From NCBI RefSeq assembly GCF_023559245.1, contig NZ_CP097462.1:620001-684000 (forward strand): a stretch of DNA of 64,000 nt. The letters run 5' to 3'. Below, piece after piece: positions 36,194 through 46,629 of this stretch; within the stretch, counting starts at the first letter, position 1; every line of letters begins with the position of its first letter. Made by a program: the position numbers and the translations under genes. Source of the DNA: Sphingomonas sp. KRR8 (GTDB lineage: Bacteria > Pseudomonadota > Alphaproteobacteria > Sphingomonadales > Sphingomonadaceae). The notes under the pieces are model-generated. The model ran no database searches. It was not told the origin of the DNA and worked only from the letters and a program-made list of their open reading frames with translations.

Positions 36194-37579
36194 TTATTCA
36201 TCGCTGGTCTGGCTCTTATCGCCCAGCCCAAGCGCCTTGAGCTTCCGGTGAAGAGCCGAACGTTCCATGCCGATGAACGAAGCGGTGCGCGAGATGTTGC
36301 CCGAAAAGCGCCTGATCTGAACACGAAGATACTCTCGTTCAAAGCTTTCGCGTGCCTCCCGCAACGGTGAGCCCATGATGGAAAGGGTGGTGTTGTTGAG
36401 CCCACCCGCGCCGCCAGTGTCGAGTACTTCCGCGGGAAGCATGTCGACGTCGATCCGGCCGAGGCGCTCAGTGGGTGCAAGGATCACCGTGCGCTCAATG
36501 ATGTTGCGGAGCTGGCGGACGTTGCCGGGCCATTCATGTGCCTGAAGCGCGGCCAGCGCCTCCTCCGACAGTGCTGGAACCGCGACCCGTCGCTCCGTGG
36601 CGAAGCGGGCCAGGAAGTGACTGGCGATCTCCGCGATGTCCTCGCGCCGCTCGCGCAAGGGCGGAATACGCACCGGCACCACGTTCAAACGGTAATAGAG
36701 GTCTTCACGGAAGCGGCTGTTGGCAATTTCTTCCTGAAGATTCCGAGCGGTCGCCGATAGCACTCGAACGTCCACCTTTACCGGCCGCGACCCGCCGATG
36801 CGGGTGAAGCTCTGGTCGGTCAGCACGCGCAGAATCTTGCCTTGAGTGGTGATCGGCATGTCCGCGATCTCGTCAAGGAACAGCGTGCCACCATGCGCCT
36901 GTTCCAACAGGCCCGGGCGGGCGATGCCATCACCTTCGCTGCCGAACAGCTCCTCTTCCATCCGTTCGGGCTCCATCATCGCCGCCGAGACGACGATGAA
37001 TGGCGCTCCCGCGCGGGTGCTCCAGCTGTGGATGGTGCGCGCGGCGATCTCCTTGCCAACGCCCGCGGGTCCGGTGATCATCACCCGGCTGCCCGTCGGC
37101 GCCACGCGCTTCAAGGTTGCACGGACCGTGTTGATCGCGACCGACGAGCCGTTGAGCTGTTCGTCATGGCCCGCCCGCTCCCGCAGGGACGCCACTTCCT
37201 TGCGCAGACGGTCCGTTTCCGTCGCTCGACCGACGAGGTGGAGCAGCCGGCTGGCCTCGAACGGCTTCTCGATAAAGTCGATGGCACCCTCGCGGATCGC
37301 GGCCACGGCCGTGTCGAGATTGCCGTGTCCTGAAATCATCAGAACGGGAAGGCTGGGATCCCGTCGTTTGATCTCCTCAAGCAGCTGCAGGCCATCAAGC
37401 CGCGAACCTTGCAGCCAGACATCTAGAAGCGCCAGGCTGGGCCGCCGCTCCTCGATTGCGTCGAGCGCTTCGGTGCTGTTCGCCGCCGAGCGGACAGAAT
37501 AGCCTTCGTCCTCCAGCACGCCGGCGACCAGTTCGCGAATGTCTGCCTCGTCGTCGACGACCAATACTTCGAGCGCCAT
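36194..37579 (-). CDS. ntrX: NtrX-type response regulator
   Basis: The protein has 461 aa. The receiver domain is residues about 4-120 (acidic pocket D9/D10, phospho-acceptor D53), followed by an AAA+ domain (Walker A GPAGVGKE, Walker [10 protein letters not shown]) and a Fis-type helix-turn-helix at the end ([20 protein letters not shown]). Where sigma-54 activators carry GAFTGA, this protein reads [18 protein letters not shown], so the loop is absent, as in many alphaproteobacterial NtrX. It may therefore not act through sigma-54. It starts six bases after the ntrY stop and is followed by hfq. Confidence 0.93.
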   Translation of the reverse strand: MALEVLVVDDEADIRELVAGVLEDEGYSVRSAANSTEALDAIEERRPSLALLDVWLQGSRLDGLQLLEEIKRRDPSLPVLMISGHGNLDTAVAAIREGAIDFIEKPFEASRLLHLVGRATETDRLRKEVASLRERAGHDEQLNGSSVAINTVRATLKRVAPTGSRVMITGPAGVGKEIAARTIHSWSTRAGAPFIVVSAAMMEPERMEEELFGSEGDGIARPGLLEQAHGGTLFLDEIADMPITTQGKILRVLTDQSFTRIGGSRPVKVDVRVLSATARNLQEEIANSRFREDLYYRLNVVPVRIPPLRERREDIAEIASHFLARFATERRVAVPALSEEALAALQAHEWPGNVRQLRNIIERTVILAPTERLGRIDVDMLPAEVLDTGGAGGLNNTTLSIMGSPLREARESFEREYLRVQIRRFSGNISRTASFIGMERSALHRKLKALGLGDKSQTSDE

Positions 37580-37585
37580 AAGCGA

Positions 37586-39844
37586 TCAGCTCTCCTCATT
37601 GCGGACGAGCCCAGGCTCGTCCTCGGCCGCCTGGGCCGCTTCCGCCAGCAGCTTGAGCCGGCTTTTGTCGAAGGCGATACGGACGTGGGTCCCCCCGCCG
37701 GAACGGTCGAGGAAGGCGATGTCGCCACCATGCTCCTCAACGATCTTCTTGACGATCGCGAGGCCAAGGCCCGTGCCCCGCACCCGCGTCGTCATGTAGG
37801 GCTCGGTCAGTCGCTCCCGGTCTTCGGGCAGGCCGATGCCGGTGTCGGTGACATCGATCACCAATTGCGCCTCGCTGTCGCAAATGGTGAGCTTGACCCT
37901 GTCGCCTTCCAGACTGTGCTCGCCGCGATTGCGCCGCGCCTCGATCGCCTCGACAGCGTTCTTCACCACGTTGGTCAGGGCCTGGCTGAGCTGGCGACGG
38001 TCGCAGATCATGCGGATGTCGCCGCTTGGCGGGTCAAGCGCAAAGCTCACGCCCGGATGAGCCACCTCGTGGAGGAAAAGCGAGGTGCGGGCGACGTCAT
38101 GGACATTCTCCTCGCGGAATACCGGCTTGGGCATGCGGGCGAAGTTGCTGAACTCATCGACCATGCGGCGAAGGTCGCCAACCTGCCGGATGATCGTTTC
38201 GGTGAGCCGGCCGAAGGTCTCCGGCTCCGTCTGCACTTCCTTGCCATACCGGCGCTGCAGGCGCTCGGCCGCGAGCTGGATCGGTGTCAGCGGGTTCTTG
38301 ATCTCGTGCGCGATGCGGCGCGCGATGTCCGACCAGGCCGCGCGGCGCTGGTCGGCGAGCTGATCGGTGATGTCGTCAAAGGTCAGGACCGTTCCGTCCG
38401 AGTAACGCACCCGCTTCACCGCGAGGGTGCGCTGCCCATGTTCGGACCGGACCATGACGTCGGCTTCGCGCTGGTCGCCGCTCAGGAATTCATCGAGCTC
38501 GGTGGACAGATCGGAGAGCGCCCTCCCCTCCGCCGCCTCGCCGCCATGTTCGAGCAGGGTACCTGCCGAGCGATTGAGCAGCAGAACATTGCGATCCTGG
38601 TCGATGGCGATCACGCCCGCAGTCACGCTGCCGAGCACGGCCTCAATAAAGGCGCGGCGCGTGTCCAGCTGGGTGTTGGCGGCCTTGAGTGCACCGGTCT
38701 GCTCCTCCAGCCGTCCGGTCATCCGGTTAAAAGCAGCAGCTAGCACGCCAATTTCGTCGTCGCTCTTCTGAATCGGGACCCTGGTGGAGAAGTCGCCCTC
38801 CTCGACCCGGCCCGCGGCGTTCACCAGCGCACCGACCGGACGCACCAGGCGGTCCGCCAGTTTGAGCGCGCCGAGGATCGACAGACCTACGATGATCAGG
38901 GAGCCGAGCAGAAGGGCGGCATTGAAGCGCAGTTGGAGGCCTCGTGCCCGCTCCAGCGTGGCCTTGTAGCCGCTTGCCGCCGTCTTGGCCTCTCCGAGCG
39001 CTTGAACAGCGGCCGCGTTGATGTCGCGCGCGCCGTACAGGTAGACCGGCACATCGGGGTCGAGCCGAATGATGCCCTCCACCCGGTCAGGCGTAGCGAT
39101 CTTGATCGCGACCTGTCCGGCCTTGAGGTCCTTTACCTCTGCGGGCGAGAAACGTTGCTGGATCGGGCGGTCGTCGTAATTGATGACCGCTTGGGTGTTC
39201 CATTGGTTGCCAACGGCGGTCAGCACCGCGGACTCCCGCAGCTGGCGGGTCGCGATCTGATAGATGAAGACCGTGGTGAAGTTCTGGCTGCCCGCGCCAA
39301 ACTGATTGATGGCGCGCACCATGTCGATGCCCATTGCCTCGAGGTCGGCGCGAAGGCGATTGCGATGTTCGCTCTCGTAAATCGAAGAGGTCCGCTCTGC
39401 TTGCTGGAGCACCGTGCGAGCCCTGTCGGAGAACCAGAATTCCATGCCTGACTGGAAGAGTACCGATGCAAAGATGGCGACCAGCACCGTCGGCGTTGCC
39501 GCGATCACGGAGAACAGGGCAACCAGACGCGTGTGGAGCAGGCCGGTGCCCAGCCCCCCTTCCTCCGCCCGGCGCAGCGCTCGCCGGCGGCTGAACAGGA
39601 CCATGAGCACAATGGCCGGAATGAGGTTGCCAACGAGCAGCAGGGCCGCGACGGGCGGTGATAGGGTGCTCTCCTGGTCACCGCCGCGAAGCAGGGTGAA
39701 GCTCAGCGCAAACATGCTGACCAGCACCAGAGCGGCAACCAGCTCGGCCACCCGGTAGAAGCGGCCGTTGGCTCGCTCCTTCGCCAGCCAGCGACGAAGG
39801 CTCGGCGGCTGATCGATGCTGTTTCCGCTGGTCCGAGCGTCCAT
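37586..39844 (-). CDS. ntrY: NtrY-type membrane sensor histidine kinase
   Basis: The protein is 752 aa from the ATG at 39844, which has AGGG upstream; a TTG 33 bases earlier is also in frame. It has about four N-terminal membrane segments, with the final two flanking a large periplasmic region, then HAMP ([25 protein letters not shown]), PAS, a HisKA box ([19 protein letters not shown]) and a HATPase domain with the N, G1 and G2 boxes. It phosphorylates NtrX. The genes between dusB and ntrY in many alphaproteobacteria (ntrB, ntrC) are missing here. Confidence 0.93.
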   Translation of the reverse strand: MDARTSGNSIDQPPSLRRWLAKERANGRFYRVAELVAALVLVSMFALSFTLLRGGDQESTLSPPVAALLLVGNLIPAIVLMVLFSRRRALRRAEEGGLGTGLLHTRLVALFSVIAATPTVLVAIFASVLFQSGMEFWFSDRARTVLQQAERTSSIYESEHRNRLRADLEAMGIDMVRAINQFGAGSQNFTTVFIYQIATRQLRESAVLTAVGNQWNTQAVINYDDRPIQQRFSPAEVKDLKAGQVAIKIATPDRVEGIIRLDPDVPVYLYGARDINAAAVQALGEAKTAASGYKATLERARGLQLRFNAALLLGSLIIVGLSILGALKLADRLVRPVGALVNAAGRVEEGDFSTRVPIQKSDDEIGVLAAAFNRMTGRLEEQTGALKAANTQLDTRRAFIEAVLGSVTAGVIAIDQDRNVLLLNRSAGTLLEHGGEAAEGRALSDLSTELDEFLSGDQREADVMVRSEHGQRTLAVKRVRYSDGTVLTFDDITDQLADQRRAAWSDIARRIAHEIKNPLTPIQLAAERLQRRYGKEVQTEPETFGRLTETIIRQVGDLRRMVDEFSNFARMPKPVFREENVHDVARTSLFLHEVAHPGVSFALDPPSGDIRMICDRRQLSQALTNVVKNAVEAIEARRNRGEHSLEGDRVKLTICDSEAQLVIDVTDTGIGLPEDRERLTEPYMTTRVRGTGLGLAIVKKIVEEHGGDIAFLDRSGGGTHVRIAFDKSRLKLLAEAAQAAEDEPGLVRNEES

Positions 39845-39911
39845 TGAGCCGAGCCCTAGCACGGCCCCGTTGCTCAAAGAACACAGTTGTTGCGGCGCGC
39901 CTTAACTTTTT

Positions 39912-40907
39912 TCAGGCCGCCTGCCGGCTGAGCCATGGCGCATAGAACTCGCGCAGCATGGCGACCACGACCGCTGGGTCGTCCTGCGTGTTGACGCGGT
40001 TGCGGAACTCGGCCGAGCCGGCCAGCCCCTTGGTGTACCAGCCGATATGCTTGCGCGCGAGGTTAACCCCCGTCTGCTGCCCGTAGAGTGACTGCATGGC
40101 GTCATATTGTTCGAGGATTAGCGCCAGCTGCTCGTCCATCGAGGGGTCTGGCCGTCGCCCACCCGCAAGGTCAGCCATGATCTGTGACAGAATCCACGGA
40201 CGGCCATAGGCGCCGCGGCCGACCATTACGCCGTCTGCGCCCGACTGGGCGAGCGCATCGCGGGCGTCCTCGACCGAGCAGATGTCTCCGTTGACGATCA
40301 CGGGCAGGCTCACCGCTTCCTTCACCGAGCGGACAAACCGCCAATCGGCCGAACCTTTGTACATCTGATTGCGGGTGCGCCCATGGACGGTGATCAGCTG
40401 GGCGCCAAGGTCCTCCGCGATGCGCGCAAGCTCTGGTGCGTTCAGGCTGTCATGGCACCAGCCCATGCGCATCTTGACGGTAACCGGTACCGAAACGGCC
40501 TTGACTGTCGCCTCGATGATGCTGGCGGCGAGCGGTAGGTCGCGCATCAGCGCTGAGCCGGCATCGCCATTGACCACCTTCTTCACGGGGCAGCCCATGT
40601 TGATGTCGATGATCGCGGCGCCGCGCTGCTCATTGAGCTTGGCGGCCTCGGCCATCTCGACGGGGCTGCAGCCCGCGAGCTGAAGGCTGACCGGCTCTTC
40701 CGAAGGGTCCCATAGCGCCTTCTGGAGGCTCTGGCGCGTTTCGCGGATGGCGGCCTGACTGGCGATCATCTCGGACACGGTAAGGCCGGCGCCGTAGCGC
40801 TTGACCGCCTTGCGGAATGGCAGGTCGGTAACACCGGTCATCGGCGCCAGTATCACTGGCGCGTCGATCCGGACCGGGCCGATCGAGATAGGCTTGAAGC
40901 TGTCCAT
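39912..40907 (-). CDS. dusB: tRNA-dihydrouridine synthase, DusB/NifR3 family
   Basis: The 331-aa FMN enzyme reduces uridines of tRNA to dihydrouridine. Family blocks are LAPMTGVTDLPFR, DINMGCPVKKV (with the active-site Cys), VKMRMGWCHDS, TVHGRTRNQMYKGSADW and VNGDICSVEDA. The start is the ATG for MDSFKPISIG; the frame is open upstream but unsupported. It is first in the minus-strand order dusB-ntrY-ntrX-hfq-hflX and divergent from ispDF across about 50 bp. Confidence 0.95.
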   Translation of the reverse strand: MDSFKPISIGPVRIDAPVILAPMTGVTDLPFRKAVKRYGAGLTVSEMIASQAAIRETRQSLQKALWDPSEEPVSLQLAGCSPVEMAEAAKLNEQRGAAIIDINMGCPVKKVVNGDAGSALMRDLPLAASIIEATVKAVSVPVTVKMRMGWCHDSLNAPELARIAEDLGAQLITVHGRTRNQMYKGSADWRFVRSVKEAVSLPVIVNGDICSVEDARDALAQSGADGVMVGRGAYGRPWILSQIMADLAGGRRPDPSMDEQLALILEQYDAMQSLYGQQTGVNLARKHIGWYTKGLAGSAEFRNRVNTQDDPAVVVAMLREFYAPWLSRQAA

Positions 40908-40958
40908 GAGAGCGCGCGCCTTTACAGGAAGGCTCCATAACGGGCAAGGCGCACGGCT

Positions 40959-42161
40959 GTGAGCCAGGTTACCGCCCTCATCGTCGCCGCCGGCAGTGGC
41001 AGCCGCATGGGCGCCGACGTTCCCAAGCAGTTTCGTTCGTTGGGCGGGGTGCCGATGCTTCGCCGCGCCGTCCTTCCCTTCCTTGAACATCCCCGAGTGG
41101 ACGCCGTCCGAGTCATTGTTGGCGAGGGACAGGAGGCGGTGGCCGCAGGGGCCTTGCGCGGGCTGGATGTCGGGACGTTGATCAAGGGCGGCAGGGAGCG
41201 CGCCGACAGCGTTCGCGCGGGTCTCGAGGCGGTGGCAGGCGGGATTGTGCTCATCCACGATGCGGCGCGCCCATTTTGCCCGGCGGAGGTGATCGATCGG
41301 CTGCTCGACGCGCTGGAGCGCGCCGATGGCGCTGTCCCGGTGCTTCCGGTGGCTGACACGCTGGCCAAGGGAGACAGCGAGCTCCGCGGCACGGTGAGCC
41401 GCCACCAGATGCTTCGGGTGCAGACCCCGCAAGCCTTTCAGGTGGAGGACCTGCTATATGCGATGGAGGAGTCCGGCAGCAGCACCGCGACGGACGAGAG
41501 CACGGTTCTGCAAAGCGCTGGCCTGAAGGTTGCGACCGTCGCGGGCGATGAGATGCTGCACAAGCTTACGAGCGCAAGGGATTGGGAACGCGCGGAAATG
41601 ATGCTTTCTGCACAGTTGGTGGTTCGCACCGGCATGGGCTTCGACGTCCATGCTTTCGACGGACCCGGACCGCTGGTCATGGGCGGGATCAGTATTCCGC
41701 ACGATCGGGGGCTCGCGGGCCATAGTGACGCCGATGTCGTCCTTCACGCGCTAACCGACGCCTTGCTCGGCGCCGCCGCCCTCGGTGACATAGGCCAGCA
41801 CTTCCCGCCGTCCGACCCGCGATGGAAAGATGCGTCGTCTGATCGCTTCCTGCGTCACGCGTGCGACCTTGTGACGAAGCAGGGTGGACGCATCGATCAC
41901 CTTGACTGCACCGTCATCTGCGAAGCGCCGAAGATTGGCCCGCATCGCGCGACCATCCAGTCCCGGGTCGCAGAGATCGCGGGGCTGAGGTCTGATCAGG
42001 TCAGCATCAAGGCGACAACCACGGAGCAACTGGGCTTCACCGGTCGCCGTGAGGGGATCGCGGCGCAGGCCGTCGCCACCATCCGCCTGCCCGATGGACC
42101 GTCTCGGTTCGGCCATGAGTTGAGCGCATCAGCGGCACCCGGCACAGCACACGAGGCATGA
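40959..42161 (+). CDS. ispDF: Bifunctional IspD/IspF isoprenoid enzyme
   Basis: The 400-aa fusion makes two steps of the MEP pathway to IPP. The N-terminal IspD half (about 1-225) has [19 protein letters not shown] and the HDAARPF block. The C-terminal IspF half (about 230-390) has [19 protein letters not shown] with the zinc-binding Asp/His and [20 protein letters not shown]. Such fusions are frequent in alphaproteobacteria. The start is a GTG. Confidence 0.96.
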   Translation: MSQVTALIVAAGSGSRMGADVPKQFRSLGGVPMLRRAVLPFLEHPRVDAVRVIVGEGQEAVAAGALRGLDVGTLIKGGRERADSVRAGLEAVAGGIVLIHDAARPFCPAEVIDRLLDALERADGAVPVLPVADTLAKGDSELRGTVSRHQMLRVQTPQAFQVEDLLYAMEESGSSTATDESTVLQSAGLKVATVAGDEMLHKLTSARDWERAEMMLSAQLVVRTGMGFDVHAFDGPGPLVMGGISIPHDRGLAGHSDADVVLHALTDALLGAAALGDIGQHFPPSDPRWKDASSDRFLRHACDLVTKQGGRIDHLDCTVICEAPKIGPHRATIQSRVAEIAGLRSDQVSIKATTTEQLGFTGRREGIAAQAVATIRLPDGPSRFGHELSASAAPGTAHEA

Positions 42162-42667
42162 CGATGGACAGCCTTCTCCCCGAACGTCTGGTCAGCAAAG
42201 CGCGGGAGGTGCTTGAGCTGAACCGGGCCGCTGGCCGCACCATTGCGCTGGCCGAGAGCTGCACCGGCGGGCTGGTGAGCGCGGCGCTGACGGAGATCGC
42301 CGGGTCGTCCGACGTGTTCCTGGCCAGCTACGTCGTCTACTCCAACGAGGCGAAGATGTCCGCGCTCAAGGTCAGCGAAGACGTGGTCGGCACGTTCGGC
42401 GCCGTCAGCGTTGCCACGGCCTGGGCCATGGCGCGCGGCGCGCTGATGTCGTCAGGCGCGGATGTTGCAGTGGCGATTACCGGGATCGCAGGACCCGGTG
42501 GCGGCACCCCGACCAAGCCGGTCGGCACGGTGGTCTTCGCCCGGGCGGAGCGCGACGAGGACCCCGAGAAGATCGTCGCGGACAGCCGCTTGTTCGACGC
42601 CGCCGAGGGACGTGGCGGGATCCGGCTTCAGGCGGCGCTCTGCGCGCTCGAACTGCTGGAGCCGTAA
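42158..42667 (+). CDS. CinA C-terminal domain protein (NMN amidohydrolase-like)
   Basis: The 169-aa single-domain CinA_C/PncC protein has [22 protein letters not shown], then a [10 protein letters not shown] block, matching nicotinamide mononucleotide deamidases. It lacks the N-terminal MoCF domain of full CinA. The ATG overlaps the ispDF stop by four bases. Its end overlaps the opposite-strand COQ10-like gene by 40 bp. Confidence 0.9.
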   Translation: MTMDSLLPERLVSKAREVLELNRAAGRTIALAESCTGGLVSAALTEIAGSSDVFLASYVVYSNEAKMSALKVSEDVVGTFGAVSVATAWAMARGALMSSGADVAVAITGIAGPGGGTPTKPVGTVVFARAERDEDPEKIVADSRLFDAAEGRGGIRLQAALCALELLEP

Positions 42668-43089
42668 AGGCAGGCGGCGCGCTCTTCGAACGCGCCAGTC
42701 ATCTTGCGCAGGGCGCGATCGAACACCTGTCCCGCCACCGCCTCGAAAATGCGCGAGCGAAAGGCAAAGTCGACCGAGAATTGGAGGTCGGTGCCGCCAT
42801 CCGCCGCCGGCTCGAACCGCCAGTCATTGTGCAGATACTTGAGCGGGCCCTCTACATAGTCGACCTCGATGCGATCAGGCCGATGCTTGGTCACGCGACT
42901 GGTGAAGCGCTCCTTGAATGCCCCGAAGCCGACGATGAGGTCGGCCACCATCTCGGTTTCGGATGAGGAGCGCACGCGCACGGCCGTCACCCAGGGCAGG
43001 AATTCGGCATAACGCTTCACGTCGGCGACCAGCTCGAACAGCTGCTCGGGCGTGTAGGGAAGATGCTTGACCTCGCTGTGCCGCGGCAT
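42628..43089 (-). CDS. COQ10-like SRPBCC/START protein
   Basis: The 153-aa protein begins RHSEVKHLPYTPEQLFELVADVKRYAEFLPW, the start of coenzyme-Q-binding COQ10/RatA proteins of the START-like fold. The ATG at 43089 follows lipA by seven bases, so the two are cotranscribed, as in many alphaproteobacteria. A frame opening further upstream lies inside lipA and is not supported. It probably binds a ubiquinone-type or other hydrophobic ligand. The gene order COQ10-lipA suggests respiration-related control. Confidence 0.88.
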   Translation of the reverse strand: MPRHSEVKHLPYTPEQLFELVADVKRYAEFLPWVTAVRVRSSSETEMVADLIVGFGAFKERFTSRVTKHRPDRIEVDYVEGPLKYLHNDWRFEPAADGGTDLQFSVDFAFRSRIFEAVAGQVFDRALRKMTGAFEERAACLYGSSSSSAQSAA

Positions 43090-43096
43090 GGCGTCG

Positions 43097-44020
43097 TCAG
43101 CGTGTCCTGGCGCTCTGCTCCGCGCGGGAGGCTTGCATCTTCTTGAAGTCGTCGCCGGCATGGTAGCTCGAGCGGGTCAGCGGCGATGCTGCGACCAGCA
43201 GGAACCCCTTGGCGCGGGCGATGGAGGCGTAAGCCTTGAATGCGTCTGGAGTGACAAACTCTTCCACCGTGGCATGGCGCGGCGTGGGCTGAAGATATTG
43301 GCCCATGGTCAGGAAATCGATTCCAGCCGACCGCATGTCATCCATTACCTGGTGCACTTCGAGCCGCTGCTCGCCCAGCCCGACCATCACGCCTGACTTC
43401 GTGAAAATCGTGGGGCTGAGCCGCTTGACCTGCTCCAGCAGGCGCAGCGAAGCATAGTAGCGCGCGCCCGGGCGAATGGTCGGATAGAGCCTGGGGACGG
43501 TCTCGAGGTTGTGATTGTAGACGTCCGGGCCCGCGTCCACGATCCGCGCCACCGCCTCTTCCGACTTGTTGCGGAAATCGGGGGTGAGGATTTCGATGGT
43601 GGTGTTGGGGGTTTCCCGGCGCAGTGCCTCGATCACCTTGACGAATTGGGAGGCGCCACCGTCCGGCAGGTCGTCGCGATCGACGCTGGTGACGACGATA
43701 TGCTCCAGGCCAAGCTCGGCGGCGGCGGTCGCCACATGCTGGGGCTCCAGGACATCGACAGCGCGCGGCATGCCGGTCTTCACGTTGCAGAAGGCGCATG
43801 CACGGGTGCAGGTGTCGCCCAAGATCATGACGGTGGCGTGCTTCTTGGTCCAGCATTCCCCGATGTTCGGGCAGGCTGCCTCCTCGCAGACTGTTGCGAG
43901 ATTGAGATCGCGCATCAGCTTGCGCGTCTGCGAATAGCCCTCGCTGACCGGCGCCTTGACCCGAATCCAGTCGGGCTTGCGCTGCTTGGGTGGCGTCGGA
44001 AGAGTGGCCGGAGCGTTCAT
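43097..44020 (-). CDS. lipA: Lipoyl synthase
   Basis: The 307-aa radical-SAM enzyme inserts two sulfurs into octanoyl groups of carrier proteins. The radical SAM triad [10 protein letters not shown] and the auxiliary-cluster Cys set ([13 protein letters not shown]) are both present, along with the C-terminal [17 protein letters not shown] block. The ATG for MNAPATLP is preferred; the frame runs 14 codons further without family support. It heads the lipA-COQ10-like pair. Confidence 0.95.
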   Translation of the reverse strand: MNAPATLPTPPKQRKPDWIRVKAPVSEGYSQTRKLMRDLNLATVCEEAACPNIGECWTKKHATVMILGDTCTRACAFCNVKTGMPRAVDVLEPQHVATAAAELGLEHIVVTSVDRDDLPDGGASQFVKVIEALRRETPNTTIEILTPDFRNKSEEAVARIVDAGPDVYNHNLETVPRLYPTIRPGARYYASLRLLEQVKRLSPTIFTKSGVMVGLGEQRLEVHQVMDDMRSAGIDFLTMGQYLQPTPRHATVEEFVTPDAFKAYASIARAKGFLLVAASPLTRSSYHAGDDFKKMQASRAEQSARTR

Positions 44021-44076
44021 GCCGGCCAGATAGCGAGTGGGGACGGCAATCGCCACCCCCACTCCACCTTAGTCGA

Positions 44077-44412
44077 TTAGCACTGGTTGTCGGGCAGATA
44101 CACCACCTGGCCATACTGGTCGGTGTAGAAGCACCGGCCCGTCGTCGTGCGATAGGTCTGGCGGCCGTTGATCACCGCACCCAGCACGGCACCGGCAATA
44201 CCACCGGCGATGGCGCCAGCACCCGTGCTCACGCCCGGAACCACGGCTCCTACGACCGCGCCGGTCGCCGCACCCACGGCGGCACCGGTCAGCGCGCCGC
44301 TGGCGGTCGAACGGTTTCCGTACGGACGATTGTAGCCGTAAGGGTCGGTCGTCGCGCAGCCCGAGAGGCCAACGCTCGCCGCAACCGCGGCCGTCAGAAA
44401 TAGCTTGTTCAT
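44077..44412 (-). CDS. Glycine-zipper outer-membrane lipoprotein
   Basis: The 111-aa protein has a lipoprotein signal ending in the lipobox LSGC (near residues 15-18). A Gly/Ala-rich glycine zipper (about 45-80) is typical of the 17-kDa surface antigen (SlyB-like) type. The C-terminal part has TGRCFYTDQYGQVVYLPDNQC with two Cys. The ATG at 44412 is preferred to an upstream in-frame codon. It likely sits in the outer membrane. Confidence 0.85.
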   Translation of the reverse strand: MNKLFLTAAVAASVGLSGCATTDPYGYNRPYGNRSTASGALTGAAVGAATGAVVGAVVPGVSTGAGAIAGGIAGAVLGAVINGRQTYRTTTGRCFYTDQYGQVVYLPDNQC

Positions 44413-44576
44413 GTCCCTCAACTCCTCGTTTCGGTTCTGCACTCTTCCGCATCAAAGGATGGACCGCCCGCAAGTTCCCAATCGGCCATTTGCCATCCCA
44501 AAGCGAGGAGCGTAGCGGGCGGCGGAGCCAGTTCGGACTGGCAGCGTTGGTTCGCCGCCAAAGGGAGATCAGACCG

Positions 44577-45209
44577 GTGCCAGAGTTTCGTGCGCTACTT
44601 CGCGGCTATCACCGTTTCCGCCACGACCGCTACGAGGCCGAACGCCGGCGCTGGGCCAGTCTCGCGACCGGGCAGGCCCCGCCAGTGATGATCATTGGCT
44701 GCTGCGACAGCCGGGTAGATCCCGCCACCATCTTCGACACGGAGCCCGGCCAGGCCTTTATCCTGCGCAACATCGCCAATCTTGTACCGCCGTTCGAGCT
44801 TGGCGGTGGTCTCCACGGAGTGAGCTCGGCGCTCGAATTCGCGGTGGCCAAACTGCAGGTGCGGCACATTGTGGTCATGGGTCATGGTGCTTGCGGCGGG
44901 GTCGCCGCTGCCCTTGATGGGCATGGTGAGCCGGACCGCATCTTCATCGACCGGTGGATTTCGCTGCTGGATCCCGCGCTCGAGCGCGTTCGGGCCAGCG
45001 GCGTTCCGGACCAGCACCACGCGCTCGAGCTCGAAGGGGTGAAGACCAGCCTTGCGAATCTGCGCACCTTTCCCTTTGTGAGGGAACGCGAGGATGCAGG
45101 CGAGCTCAAGCTGCACGGTTGCCACTTCGCGATCGCGGAGGGCCAGCTTTGGGAGCTGGATGAAGCGAGTGGCTCATTCCATCTCGTCGACGAAACGGAA
45201 GCCGTCTGA
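44577..45209 (+). CDS. Beta-class carbonic anhydrase
   Basis: The 210-aa enzyme interconverts carbon dioxide and bicarbonate. Zinc ligands are visible in CCDSRVDP (Cys42 and the Asp44-Arg46 dyad) and in GHGACGG (His and Cys). The chosen start is the GTG at 44577 with AAGGGAGAT 8 nt upstream; an in-frame TTG at 44490 would add 29 residues with no family match. Its stop overlaps the start of the next gene by one base. Confidence 0.92.
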   Translation: MPEFRALLRGYHRFRHDRYEAERRRWASLATGQAPPVMIIGCCDSRVDPATIFDTEPGQAFILRNIANLVPPFELGGGLHGVSSALEFAVAKLQVRHIVVMGHGACGGVAAALDGHGEPDRIFIDRWISLLDPALERVRASGVPDQHHALELEGVKTSLANLRTFPFVREREDAGELKLHGCHFAIAEGQLWELDEASGSFHLVDETEAV

Positions 45210-45901
45210 TGAGCGATGAGCTCAACATCGCCCTGCTGATCGATGCCGACAACGCCTCGCCGGATCATCTTGACGAAGTGCTGCTGGTGTTGGGTGAGCT
45301 TGGTACCATCAACATCCGGCGGGCGTACGGCAACTGGCAGAAACCGGCGCTGAAAGGCTGGGGGCAGCTCAGCACCGCTCACTCCATCATCCCGGTTCAG
45401 CAATTCGATGTGGTCAAGGGCAAGTCGGCAACCGACATGCGCATGACGATCGATGCCATGGACTTGCTTTACCGCGGTCACGTCGACGGATTCGGCATTG
45501 TCAGCAGCGACAGCGACTTCCTGCCTCTCGCCCAGCGAATCCGCGAGAACGGCTTGCCCGTTTACGGCTTCGGGACCGCCAAGACGCCGATCAGCTTCCA
45601 AAACAGCTGCACGCGTTTCTTCGATGTCGCCGCGCTTGCCGACTCTGCTGCTGGCAATGACGAGAGCGCTAGCGTGGACGACGAACTCCTCAAGGTGCTT
45701 GGTGCGGCGTGGAAGGCCAGCAAGCGCGACGAGGAGGGCTTCGCGCCCCTCTCGGAGGTGGGGCAGCGGGCCAAGGCTGTTTCGTCATTCGCGGCTCGAA
45801 ACTACGGCTTCGCACGATTGAGCGACCTCATCCGATCGCTGCCCAACTTCGAAGTCCGCACCACCAGCGACGGTGCACAGCTGGTCCGACGCCTCCGCTA
45901 G
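45209..45901 (+). CDS. NYN-domain putative RNase with OST-HTH/LOTUS domain
   Basis: The 230-aa protein has an N-terminal NYN (PIN-like) nuclease domain with acidic sites at about residues 12-14 (LLIDADNAS), in KSATDMRMTID and in VSSDSDFLPLAQ. After about residue 150 a winged-helix LOTUS/OST-HTH domain follows (LLKVLGAAWKASKRDEEGFAPLSEVGQRA, then SRSLPNFEV-like end). Such LabA-like proteins are probable RNA-cleaving regulators; the target is unknown. It overlaps the carbonic anhydrase stop by one base. Confidence 0.88.
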   Translation: MSDELNIALLIDADNASPDHLDEVLLVLGELGTINIRRAYGNWQKPALKGWGQLSTAHSIIPVQQFDVVKGKSATDMRMTIDAMDLLYRGHVDGFGIVSSDSDFLPLAQRIRENGLPVYGFGTAKTPISFQNSCTRFFDVAALADSAAGNDESASVDDELLKVLGAAWKASKRDEEGFAPLSEVGQRAKAVSSFAARNYGFARLSDLIRSLPNFEVRTTSDGAQLVRRLR

Positions 45902-45925
45902 GAACCTCCCCGCCCCTTCTCCGTT
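45901..45925 (+). promoter_or_regulatory. EcfG-type general stress promoter (GGAAC-N16-CGTT)
   Basis: GGAAC (45901-45905) and CGTT (45922-45925) are separated by 16 nt, the full consensus for alphaproteobacterial EcfG sigma factors. It starts at the end of the upstream NYN gene and lies 40 nt before the ATG of the stress protein, which has GAGAAGG as ribosome-binding site. Confidence 0.75.
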
Positions 45926-45965
45926 CGGAAAGCCAAACAAACGAACACTCGAGAAGGATGTACTC

Positions 45966-46487
45966 ATGGCCGACGCCGACCGCTCGCAGGAGCTGAAAGA
46001 GCTATTCTGGAAGGAACTGGCGAACTCGCCCTTCGTGATGATCGGCCTGCGCGGCGTGGAAGACAGCCGGACTCGTCCCTGGACGGCGCAGATCGACTCA
46101 CCCGATGGAGCGGACAAGAAGGACGGGGGCACCATTTATTTCTTTGGCGCCAAGTCAGAAGCGATTGTCGAAGGTCTGTCTCAGAACAACCGGGCCGTCT
46201 GCACCTACGCGTCCAAGGGGCACAACCTGTTCGCGCATATTCACGGCACCCTCGTCGCGGTGAATGATCGGGCGCTGATCGACAGACTGTGGAATCCATT
46301 CGTCGCGAGCTGGTACAAGAACGGCAAGGACGATGCCGATCTCCAGCTCCTCCGATTTGACACGGAAAAAGCGGAAATCTGGAAAGCCGAGAGCGGATCG
46401 ACACTCGTCGCGGCGGCGCTCAAAATGATCGGTCGCGACCCCGGCAAGGATCATGAGCGCGAGAACCAGGCCGAAGTCGCACTTTAA
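45966..46487 (+). CDS. General stress FMN-binding split-barrel protein (pyridoxamine oxidase-like)
   Basis: The 173-aa protein has the pyridoxamine 5'-phosphate oxidase-like split barrel found in Bacillus general stress protein 26. Visible parts are SPFVMIGLRGV, then a GGTIYFFGAKSEAIVEGLS block, and VCTYASKGHNLFAHIHGT. These proteins bind FMN or a similar cofactor, and the reaction is not settled. The ATG at 45966 is set by its ribosome-binding site; the frame extends upstream through the promoter. An EcfG promoter directly upstream supports a stress role. Confidence 0.9.
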   Translation: MADADRSQELKELFWKELANSPFVMIGLRGVEDSRTRPWTAQIDSPDGADKKDGGTIYFFGAKSEAIVEGLSQNNRAVCTYASKGHNLFAHIHGTLVAVNDRALIDRLWNPFVASWYKNGKDDADLQLLRFDTEKAEIWKAESGSTLVAAALKMIGRDPGKDHERENQAEVAL

Positions 46488-46629
46488 CCGACGTTGCGGC
46501 GAAGCATCGCGTCCGCATTTCCGTCGGACACCACCTGGCGGTCGGGAACCGATCGTCAGGTGGCATGTTCAGGGTTTCTCGGTAGCGGTCCGCGCTGGCC
46601 GAGCCTGTCTTGCCAAAGGTATCGGAATC

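Noticed and set aside
44453..44478. EcfG-like promoter (minus strand) before the glycine-zipper lipoprotein
   Set aside because: GGAAC is present, but the -10 reads CTTT and not CGTT at 16 nt spacing, so the match is too weak.
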